Shown piece after piece: positions 5,565 to 11,143 of a stretch of 13,656 nt of DNA. Under the pieces are notes generated by a model. That model saw only the letters and a list, made by a program, of their open reading frames with translations. It did no database searches and had not been told where the DNA came from. Numbering within the stretch: the first letter of the stretch is position 1; each line of letters opens with the position of its first letter. Position numbers and translations under genes: made by a program. The DNA comes from Microcaldota archaeon (GTDB lineage: Archaea > Micrarchaeota > Micrarchaeia > Anstonellales > Bilamarchaeaceae). Where the stretch lies: contig JALWZW010000055.1 in NCBI GenBank assembly GCA_026992595.1, forward strand, positions 1,005-14,660, written 5' to 3'.

Positions 5565-6057
5565 TCCACAAGCCCAAATAAGCAAGAAAGACATATCTTA
5601 AAACCCTTCCAATCACGCAGGCGATAAAGAAAAGTTTCCAATCCATACCTAAGCCGCCTGCCAACAACCCCACCCCATCAAAAAAAGGGTTGGGGATAAA
5701 TGCAAAGAAGAAAACGGCAAAAGCGCCATACTTTTGAAGGTGGCGGTGGAAGAAAGCAGAGTTGTCAGAGTTGCGCTTTAGAATGTCCCGCACCCCTTTC
5801 CCACCTAAAAACGCCACCAACTCTCCCAACCCTGAGCCAACCCCTGCCAGCACACCCACTGCCAGCGGATTGAGATAGCGGGCAAGAGAGAAGACCACAA
5901 AAAACGCAGGAGAGGGAAGGAAGATGGTTGCAGAGCCCAAAAAACCAAAAATAAAAGCATCTAAATAGGTGCCGTTATGACCGTTAAAAACCACAAAGAA
6001 CGCATAGAGAGAGATTGCCAAAGAGGCAACAATTTCCACAATACCTTTCTTACTCAC
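5548..6057 (-). CDS. VTT-domain (DedA/SNARE-associated type) membrane protein
   Basis: A 169-residue polytopic membrane protein with hydrophobic stretches at about 8-25, 32-60, 64-85, 112-136 and 141-165. The core has the VTT-domain hallmarks: a glycine-rich GVGSGLGELVAFLGG segment (72-86), then FIPNPFFDGVGLLAG (120-134) and IGRVLRY (149-155). This family includes DedA-type proteins implicated in lipid scrambling or membrane homeostasis; the substrate here is unknown. The start is GTG at 6055-6057, with GGTG of an AGGTGGTG motif (6060-6067) at 5 nt. It lies 12 bp after the stop of the upstream unknown gene, so the two form an operon. Confidence 0.85.
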   Translation of the reverse strand: MSKKGIVEIVASLAISLYAFFVVFNGHNGTYLDAFIFGFLGSATIFLPSPAFFVVFSLARYLNPLAVGVLAGVGSGLGELVAFLGGKGVRDILKRNSDNSAFFHRHLQKYGAFAVFFFAFIPNPFFDGVGLLAGGLGMDWKLFFIACVIGRVLRYVFLAYLGLWSVELL

Positions 6058-6069
6058 CCCACCACCTAA

Positions 6070-6477
6070 TTAGCGGTGTGAGGACCAGAAAGATACCCTT
6101 CCGCGATTTTGAGAGAAGCGCTCTAAAAGATTGCCCTCTCTATCTGTAAGGAAAAGTTCCATTGCGCTTTTTCCAACCGTTAAGGTAAGAAAAACGCGCC
6201 TTCCGTGAAAGTAAGCGCTCATTGAATAAACGCTTCCATCTCTGGTGCGCGCAAATCTCACAAAAACCTCATTATTACGCCTTCTCAACAATTCGCCTAT
6301 TAAAGAGCCGTCCATCTGCTGAGGAGGTAGGGCGCTTTTAAAAAGCGTGAACGCTTCGTTAAATGTTTGAAGGGCGCGCTGCACATTCCGTCTTCCTTCT
6401 ACCACAGTTTCCTGAACCTTTTGAGGGACTGCGCTTAAAAGGCGCTCCTCTGGTCGCTCTCTCACTTTAAAGGGCAT
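6070..6477 (-). CDS. Uncharacterised 135-residue protein
   Basis: I do not recognise this protein. It has a charged, probably helical N-terminal half (residues 1-70, rich in Arg, Glu and Gln) and a C-terminal half predicted as beta-strands (about 70-130: EVFVRFARTRDGSVYSM, RRVFLTLTVGKS, MELFLTDREGNL). It has no membrane segment or signal peptide. The ATG at 6475-6477 lies about 25.5 bp from the centre of a TATA box and has no ribosome binding site, so it is predicted to be leaderless. It is the first gene of a two-gene operon with the VTT-domain protein, which hints at a membrane-related role. Confidence 0.75.
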   Translation of the reverse strand: MPFKVRERPEERLLSAVPQKVQETVVEGRRNVQRALQTFNEAFTLFKSALPPQQMDGSLIGELLRRRNNEVFVRFARTRDGSVYSMSAYFHGRRVFLTLTVGKSAMELFLTDREGNLLERFSQNRGRVSFWSSHR

Positions 6478-6498
6478 GATAAATATAGAGGATTTTTA

Positions 6499-6506
6499 TT
6501 TATAAA
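6499..6506. promoter_or_regulatory. Symmetric bidirectional TATA box
   Basis: The palindrome TTTATAAA has its centre at 6502.5, which is 25.5 bp from the first base of the ATG on each side (6477 minus strand, 6528 plus strand). No other good TATA box lies in the 50-bp gap, so one TBP site appears to serve two divergent leaderless operons. Confidence 0.7.
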
Positions 6507-6527
6507 GGTTTGGAAAGAAAGTAATTT

Positions 6528-6941
6528 ATGCGAGGCGCGTTTATTGCTTCTGTTATATTTGCACTTTTAGGGATTATGGTAATAGCGCTCGCCTCTTATG
6601 CGGTGCTCTCCTACGCCACCTCTATATTTCAAGGGCTGGTGGACTTTGTGGCGTCAGGTGATTACGGGAAACTTCAGCAATGCGGCATAAGCCCGCCCCC
6701 AGAGATGGAAAAATTGAAGAACGATTTTCCCACCCTAATACTGCCTGCGCTTTATTTAGGAATACCCGTTACCCTTATCATCCTCTCGGTGCTGATGTTC
6801 ATTTCAGGCCGCTATTTTGAAAGGGCAAAGCAGGAAGAGTTGCGGGAGAAAGAAGGGGAAGCAAAAGAAGCGGTGAGGAAGGTTGCGCGAAGTAGTGGCG
6901 TTGAGGATGGGTCATCGGCTGCCGAGGGACGAGAGGATTAG
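6528..6941 (+). CDS. Small two-span membrane protein
   Basis: A 137-residue protein with transmembrane segments at about 6-30 and 68-93, separated by a loop of about 38 residues with one cysteine and a PPP turn. It ends in a charged cytoplasmic-type tail (97-137) rich in Glu, Lys and Arg. No family is recognised. The ATG is predicted to be the first transcribed triplet, about 25 bp after the shared TATA box. It leads the operon with trm56, the ThyX-like gene and an epimerase. Its 3' end overlaps trm56 by 59 nt in another frame, so the tail sequence also encodes the Trm56 N-terminus. Confidence 0.8.
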   Translation: MRGAFIASVIFALLGIMVIALASYAVLSYATSIFQGLVDFVASGDYGKLQQCGISPPPEMEKLKNDFPTLILPALYLGIPVTLIILSVLMFISGRYFERAKQEELREKEGEAKEAVRKVARSSGVEDGSSAAEGRED

Positions 6942-7404
6942 CACCCATGTAGCATTGGTTGCAAGGGCTTTCGGCGCTAAAAGCATGATATACAGCGGAC
7001 AGCAGGATGAAGGGCTGGAAAGAAGCGTTAGAAGAGTGGTGGAAGAATGGGGAGGCGACTTTGAAATAAGCTATCACCCAGACCCGCTTAAAGTAATTAG
7101 AGAGTATAAAAGGAAAGGATATTTTGTTTTGCACCTAACTATGTATGGCCTCCCTCTTAAAGAACACTTAAAAGAAGTGGGGGAAAAGGTGCTAGTAGCG
7201 GTGGGAAGCGAGAAGGTGCCGGGAGCGGTTTATGAAGAGGCAGATTTAAACGCAAGCATAGGCACCCAGCCCCACAGCGAAGTTGCAGCATTGGCCATTG
7301 CTTTAGAGCTTTTATGCCCTTCGGTATTCACAAGAGAATTTAAAGGGAAGAAGAGAGTGATTCCGCAAAGAAAGGGAAAAAAGATGGAGGGGAAGAATGG
7401 ATGA
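6883..7404 (+). CDS. trm56: tRNA (cytidine-56 2'-O)-methyltransferase Trm56
   Basis: A 173-residue SPOUT-class methyltransferase specific to archaea, which methylates the ribose of C56 in the tRNA T-loop with S-adenosylmethionine. The family N-terminus is present (LRMGHRLPRDERISTHVALV, followed by ARAFGA), as is the C-terminal knot region VLVAVGSEKVPGAVYEEAD and NASIGTQPHSEVAALAIAL (about 103-141). The chosen start is TTG at 6883, with GGTGA about 6 nt upstream (6872-6876); it restores the first beta-strand before LRMGHR. GTG at 6895 and ATG at 6907 are alternatives, but the ATG would cut into the conserved strand. It overlaps its neighbours by 59 and 8 nt. Its C-terminus is a basic tail. Confidence 0.9.
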   Translation: MREVVALRMGHRLPRDERISTHVALVARAFGAKSMIYSGQQDEGLERSVRRVVEEWGGDFEISYHPDPLKVIREYKRKGYFVLHLTMYGLPLKEHLKEVGEKVLVAVGSEKVPGAVYEEADLNASIGTQPHSEVAALAIALELLCPSVFTREFKGKKRVIPQRKGKKMEGKNG

Positions 7405-8917
7405 GCAGTTAAAAAAATACATGACAAACACAGATAAAAATGTCTTTGTGCTCAGGAATTTGCCAGAAGTGGTGAAAGGCGCGCTTTTTTCGCGCTACAG
7501 CAGAAGCTCTAAAAGTTTGCGCGATGTTCTGAAAGAGGAATTTTTAGAGGAGGAGATAAAGCAGGGGAAAGCGGAAGCGTTTTATGATAGGGTGTTGGTA
7601 GGGTATGGAGATGATTCCATAGCAGAATTAGGAGGGGCGCATGTTGCAATGGAAAAGATTTCCATATTAGCAACCAAGGAGATTGAAGATGCAAGAATAG
7701 GGATTTCGCCTTTAGAAAAATCAACCAGATATGTGTTTTTTGACAAGAAAGAGGAGGAGAGGTGGCAATATTACCGCGACCCTGAAATAATGGACAGCGA
7801 GTTGAGAGAGGTCTATTTGGAAGCATGCGATAAAGCGTTTGAAACATATACAGCGCTCATACCAAAAATAGAGAGATATGTGATGGAAAACAATCCGCGG
7901 GGGGAGGAAAGCGAGCGCGCATATAAATCCACCATTAGAGCAAAAACATGCGACATATTAAGAGGGCTTTTGCCTGCCTCCACCCTTACCAATATGGGGC
8001 TTTACGGCAACGGAAGGGCGTTAGAATATTTGCTTATAAAGATGTATGCCAACCCACTGCCTGAAGTTCGCTCCCTTGCAGCGCAAATGGAAGAGGAACT
8101 GAAAAAAGAGATACCTTCCTTCATAAAAAGGGCGAGCAATGAGAAAGGTAAAATGTTCCAAGAATATTTGCGAGGGGTGAGGGAAGAGATGGAAGGAGAA
8201 GGAGTGGTAGAGGAGAGGGGAGGAGAATATGTGGAGTTGGTGGAGCACAAAGGAGGGATTAAAGAGGTGGTAACTGCAGCCCTTTATGCTTATTCCCACG
8301 CCCCCTATTCCCAAATACTGCGCAAAGTGGAAAGAATGAGTGAGGAGGAAAGGGTGGCGGTGATTAGAAAGTATTGCGGGGAGCGTAAAAATAGAAGGCA
8401 TAAACCAGGGCGGGCATTTGAGCATGTGGAGTATCTCTTTGATATATGCGCAAATTTTGGGGCTTATCGCGACCTTCAGCGCCACCGCATCCTCACCCAG
8501 CAAAAGCAGCGCCTCACCCCATATTTAGGCTTTAAACTGCCCCAAGAGATAAGAGAGGCAGGGTTTGAAAAAGAGTTTAAGGAAGCGATGGAAGTTTCAA
8601 AAAACGCTTACGAAGAGATAAAGAAGAAATACCCCTATCAAGCGCAGTATGTGGTTTGTTTAGCGTATAATATAAGGTGGTATATGAAGTTGAATTTGAG
8701 AGAAGCATACCATCTCATAGAGTTGAGAAGTGCAAGGCAGGGGCATCCTGACTATAGAAAAATTGTTCAAGAGATGTATCGCAAAATTAAAGAGGTCCAT
8801 CCTGAATTGGTAGAGGGGATGAAATTTGTGGACCTTTCAGAATATAAATTAGAGAGATTAGAGGCAGAGAAAAGGATAGATAAAAAAATAGAAGAATGGA
8901 AAAAGAAGTATGGCTGA
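7397..8917 (+). CDS. thyX: Double-length ThyX-like flavin-dependent thymidylate synthase
   Basis: A 506-residue protein built of two ThyX-like halves. ThyX makes dTMP from dUMP using FAD and methylene-tetrahydrofolate. Half one (about 60-245) has GYGDDSIAELGGAHVAMEKI, then a region aligning with the ThyX motif that keeps STRYV (109-113) but has only one Arg at the RHR position. Half two (about 285-480) has EHVEYLFDICANFGAYRDL and an intact RHR (362-364), but the downstream segment (QQKQRLTPY) lacks the usual Ser and is two residues shorter. The motif pieces are thus divided between the halves. The start ATG overlaps trm56 by 8 nt (ATGGATGA), with GGAGGGG upstream. It overlaps the epimerase by 8 nt (ATGGCTGA). 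Thymidylate synthase activity is plausible but not assured. Confidence 0.85.
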   Translation: MDEQLKKYMTNTDKNVFVLRNLPEVVKGALFSRYSRSSKSLRDVLKEEFLEEEIKQGKAEAFYDRVLVGYGDDSIAELGGAHVAMEKISILATKEIEDARIGISPLEKSTRYVFFDKKEEERWQYYRDPEIMDSELREVYLEACDKAFETYTALIPKIERYVMENNPRGEESERAYKSTIRAKTCDILRGLLPASTLTNMGLYGNGRALEYLLIKMYANPLPEVRSLAAQMEEELKKEIPSFIKRASNEKGKMFQEYLRGVREEMEGEGVVEERGGEYVELVEHKGGIKEVVTAALYAYSHAPYSQILRKVERMSEEERVAVIRKYCGERKNRRHKPGRAFEHVEYLFDICANFGAYRDLQRHRILTQQKQRLTPYLGFKLPQEIREAGFEKEFKEAMEVSKNAYEEIKKKYPYQAQYVVCLAYNIRWYMKLNLREAYHLIELRSARQGHPDYRKIVQEMYRKIKEVHPELVEGMKFVDLSEYKLERLEAEKRIDKKIEEWKKKYG

Positions 8918-9731
8918 ATATATTGTAGGGGCCAACGGCAAGTTAGGAAGGACCCTTTTAAAGTATGTGAAAGGGATACCGCTGGTAAGGAGGAGGTGCA
9001 ACTTAAAAGGGGAGCGGATAGTGGATTTTAGAAACCTTTTCCTGGAAGATGCAACCAAGATCTACCATGTGGCCGGCTCGTTGACAAATCCGCATGCAAA
9101 TATAGAGATTACAGAAGCGGTGATAGATGCGGTGCCAGAAGAGTGTAAAATAATATACGCAAGTTCTGTTTCAGTGTATGGGAAAAAACTAAAAGAACCT
9201 GCTAATGAGAGCACACCTGTTGCGCCTGACAGCGCTTATGCGCAAAGCAAATTGGAATGCGAAAAAATGCTTTTAAAAAGAGGAAACTGCGCAATCCTGC
9301 GCTTAGGGCCGCTTTATGGAGAGGAGTTTGAGGATTTTTTTAAGTTCTTAGCGCTTATAGAGAAGGGTAAAGCATTCATAGTGGGAGATGGGAGCAATAA
9401 GGTGCCGTTTACGGCGGCGGAAGATGTGTGCAAGGTTTTTAAAAAAGCGGAAAGCGGGTTATATGTGCTGGCGGGCGACCCGCTCACGCAAAAGGAGATT
9501 ATAGAATATGCTGCCCATCTGTTAAATGCGCCTAAACCAAAGCACCTCCCCTATCTCGTAGCGCTTCTCTTAGCAAAAACAAAAGGGTGGAGTAAAGAGC
9601 ATATAGATGTGCTTTACCATGACCGCGTCTTTGATTGCTCTAAAGCGAAAAGAGAGTTGGGCTTTAGACCTATTCCTTTAAAAAAAGGGATAGAAAAAAT
9701 GGTAAAAAAATATAAAGAGCGACCCTTATAA
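8910..9731 (+). CDS. NAD-dependent epimerase/dehydratase (extended SDR)
   Basis: A 273-residue short-chain dehydrogenase of the extended type. The nucleotide-binding Rossmann motif is GANGKLG (7-13), and the catalytic site shows ASSVSVYG (84-91) with YAQSK (110-114), giving the Ser/Tyr/Lys set. Substrate-side segments are ILRLGPLYGEE and VPFTAAEDVCKVF. The family acts on nucleotide sugars (epimerases, dehydratases, reductases); the substrate cannot be read from sequence. It is somewhat shorter than typical UDP-glucose 4-epimerases (about 310-340). It is last in the four-gene operon, starts within the end of the ThyX-like gene and overlaps the HTH gene tail-to-tail by 6 nt. Confidence 0.88.
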   Translation: MAEYIVGANGKLGRTLLKYVKGIPLVRRRCNLKGERIVDFRNLFLEDATKIYHVAGSLTNPHANIEITEAVIDAVPEECKIIYASSVSVYGKKLKEPANESTPVAPDSAYAQSKLECEKMLLKRGNCAILRLGPLYGEEFEDFFKFLALIEKGKAFIVGDGSNKVPFTAAEDVCKVFKKAESGLYVLAGDPLTQKEIIEYAAHLLNAPKPKHLPYLVALLLAKTKGWSKEHIDVLYHDRVFDCSKAKRELGFRPIPLKKGIEKMVKKYKERPL

Positions 9732-9929
9732 AAGCACCTCAACATTAGGGTCGCTCAACATCCTATATACGGTCATGTGAGAGAGGTTGAGAGTTTTGGC
9801 AACCTCCCTCATAGAAAGGCGCTCTACAAAATATAAGTAAAGCGCCTCCTCCTGCAGGGCAGGATTTACCTTCCTCGGCCTTCCCCTACGAGAAGGCGAG
9901 GGAGGTTGGGGTCCTTGCGGAACCCCCAT
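9726..9929 (-). CDS. Minimal resolvase-type HTH protein with AT-hook-like arm
   Basis: A 67-residue protein made of a Pro-rich start, an AT-hook-like RRGRPRKV (14-21) and one helix-turn-helix (about 25-60: EEALYLYFVERLSMREVAKT, then NLSHMTVYRML). This resembles the C-terminal DNA-binding arm of serine recombinases (GRPRK ... TVYR), without any catalytic domain. The ATG at 9927-9929 is chosen because AGGAGGTGG (9934-9942) sits just upstream; the frame is open for 13 more codons to 9968 without a ribosome binding site. It lies behind a long structured region (9966-10168) and may be its downstream message. A small regulator or a relic of a mobile element are both possible. Confidence 0.7.
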   Translation of the reverse strand: MGVPQGPQPPSPSRRGRPRKVNPALQEEALYLYFVERLSMREVAKTLNLSHMTVYRMLSDPNVEVLL

Positions 9930-9965
9930 AACACCACCTCCTTTTAAACATAAACCGTAAATCAC

Positions 9966-10168
9966 CAAACGCGGATCACTTCTCCAGCAATCCGCAGCGG
10001 GTCGGTCGGGTTGTCACACCGGTGCTAACAGCACCACCCTACGCCCGCTCTACAGCGACACCAAATAATCTTAAAGGTGTGCCTAATAAAATTAAGCTTA
10101 TACATAAGGTTGCCCATTGCGTTCAACACACCAACGCAACCCACCAAAGGCACACCTTTCGCGTTCAT
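9966..10168 (-). ncRNA. Candidate structured RNA or long leader of the HTH gene
   Basis: The 295-bp stretch between the HTH gene and tRNA-Pro(CGG) has dense complementarity. An 11-bp perfect helix pairs 10073-10083 with 10149-10159. Within it, 10108-10113 can pair with 10136-10141, or alternatively 10117-10123 with 10133-10139; the two share bases and exclude each other. A second domain has AGCGGG/CCCGCT (9996-10001 with 10044-10049), GGGT/ACCC (10008-10011 with 10036-10039) and GGTGC/GCACC (10021-10025 with 10031-10035). A third hairpin is GCGGAT/ATCCGC (9971-9976 with 9990-9995). The minus orientation is preferred because the TATA palindrome at 10191-10200 predicts a start near 10168-10170 and the HTH gene has a leadered ribosome binding site. 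A 47-codon ORF also starts at 10168. Confidence 0.45.
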
Positions 10169-10190
10169 GATTTAATAAGCAGCATTTCTT

Positions 10191-10200
10191 ATTTATAAAT
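10191..10200. promoter_or_regulatory. Palindromic TATA box shared by tRNA-Pro(CGG) and minus-strand RNA
   Basis: ATTTATAAAT, a perfect palindrome centred at 10195.5. It lies 30 bp before the 5' end of tRNA-Pro(CGG) on the plus strand and about 26-28 bp before 10168-10170 on the minus strand, where the structured region begins. Confidence 0.6.
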
Positions 10201-10224
10201 GTTTGTATCAAAAAAACAAACTAA

Positions 10225-10297
10225 GGGGTCGTAGGCTAACTTGGTAGGCTGCAGCCTTCGGGCGGCTGTGATCTGAGTTCAAATCTCAGCGGCCCCA
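10225..10297 (+). tRNA. tRNA-Pro(CGG)
   Basis: A 73-nt uninterrupted tRNA. The acceptor stem is GGGGTCG/CGGCCCC with one T-G wobble, followed by a D-arm with loop GG, anticodon arm CAGCC-TTCGGGC-GGCTG (anticodon CGG at 10259-10261), 4-nt variable region, and T-arm CTGAG-TTCAAAT-CTCAG. Discriminator A is at 10297 and CCA is not encoded. The T-stem and acceptor 3' strand match the interrupted tRNA-Pro(GGG). A TATA box lies about 30 bp upstream. The last 19 bases overlap, antisense, the end of the asparagine-synthetase-like gene. Confidence 0.95.
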
Positions 10298-11031
10298 TTT
10301 TTGAATGCTTTAAGAAGAAGTTTGTGAACGCCGCTCCCATATTGGAGCGCCTTTTTCTTTCTTTCAATCACTAAAGAGGGGACTTTTAAGAGTTTTGCCG
10401 CCTCGCGCAAAACCCCTTTTTTCAAGTCCTTTTCAGCCATCCGCTCCTCTAAAGGAATGGAGAAAACCAAATCAGCGATGCGCTTGTTGTAAAAGGGAAA
10501 GCGCGCTTCCACGCCCTCCTTGCGGCACACCTTCTTAATCCAGCCAATATCGCGCTTGGGAAGAGTGGCGAACTCCTCCTTTAAAATGCGGTCTAAATCC
10601 TTTCCTTCCTCAAAATAAGTATAATAGCGATTATATCCAACAAAAAGTTCCTCAGCGCCTGAACCGAATAAAAGAGTTTCTATGCCCGCTTCCTTCGCTT
10701 TCTGAGCGATAAGCGCAATGGGAACAAGTATCTCTAACTGGAGAAAACCTAACCCTAAAAACCTTTCCAACCGCTTATAAACGCGCACCGCCAAAGACCT
10801 GTCGATGGTGATCACGGTAAGAGGAAGATTTAGAAGAGATGCCACTTTTTGCGCATAATCAATATCCTGCGCCCCTTCCACCCCTGCAGTGAAAAGGCGC
10901 ACCTCGCAATGCTCCTTTGCAATATGCGCTATGGTTGTGGAATCCAACCCTCCTGAAAAAGCAACCCCCACCCTGTCTTCTAAACATTCCTCTACCGCTT
11001 CCCTAATAAGTTGCGCTAATTGAGGTATCAT
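10279..11031 (-). CDS. Stand-alone asparagine-synthetase-like PP-loop ATPase
   Basis: A 250-residue protein equivalent to the synthetase half of AsnB without the glutaminase domain. The ATP pyrophosphatase loop is SGGLDST (26-32). The second motif is GSGAEELFVGY (about 123-133), where AsnB usually has GEGADELFGGY. A RFPFYNKRIADLVFSIPLE segment and ERKKKALQYGSGV complete the domain. It presumably adenylates a carboxylate and transfers an amine from a free or protein-delivered source; whether the product is asparagine is open. The ATG at 11029-11031 follows a weak TATA-like element with no ribosome binding site. The TGA stop lies within the T-arm of the convergent tRNA-Pro(CGG), giving a 19-nt antisense overlap. 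Confidence 0.88.
   Translation of the reverse strand: MIPQLAQLIREAVEECLEDRVGVAFSGGLDSTTIAHIAKEHCEVRLFTAGVEGAQDIDYAQKVASLLNLPLTVITIDRSLAVRVYKRLERFLGLGFLQLEILVPIALIAQKAKEAGIETLLFGSGAEELFVGYNRYYTYFEEGKDLDRILKEEFATLPKRDIGWIKKVCRKEGVEARFPFYNKRIADLVFSIPLEERMAEKDLKKGVLREAAKLLKVPSLVIERKKKALQYGSGVHKLLLKAFKNGAAEI
10298..10302 (+). terminator. Oligo-T tract after tRNA-Pro(CGG)
   Basis: Five T residues follow the discriminator base directly, the usual simple archaeal tRNA terminator. The tract lies inside the convergent gene on the other strand. Confidence 0.5.
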
Positions 11032-11048
11032 GTGAATTTGTTTTATTA

Positions 11049-11060
11049 CTTAAAAGAATA
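11049..11060 (-). promoter_or_regulatory. Weak TATA-like element of the asparagine-synthetase-like gene
   Basis: The minus strand reads TATTCTTTTAAG, centred about 24 bp before the ATG. It is AT-rich but not a canonical TATA box. The leaderless arrangement is inferred from the absence of a ribosome binding site. Confidence 0.35.
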
Positions 11061-11110
11061 AAAAGATATGGGTTTGGGAAAGTTCTCAAAGAGGTTTAAA
11101 CACTGTAAAA

Positions 11111-11120
11111 GATTTTTAAA
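11111..11120 (+). promoter_or_regulatory. TATA box of the ankyrin-like membrane protein gene
   Basis: GATTTTTAAA, with the TTTAAA core centred about 26.5 bp before the ATG at 11144. No ribosome binding site is visible in between, so the message is predicted to be leaderless. Confidence 0.55.
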
Positions 11121-11143
11121 CACCAATATACATTAATAATAAC

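Noticed and set aside
10073..10159. An 87-bp miniature transposable element with 11-bp terminal inverted repeats.
   Set aside because: No target-site duplication flanks the repeats, the interior is itself self-complementary, and no second copy is seen in the window. An RNA helix is the simpler explanation.
9966..10168. SRP or RNase P RNA encoded on the minus strand.
   Set aside because: I could not find the GGAR-type helix 8 of SRP RNA or the conserved regions of RNase P RNA; without a covariance search the name is not justified.
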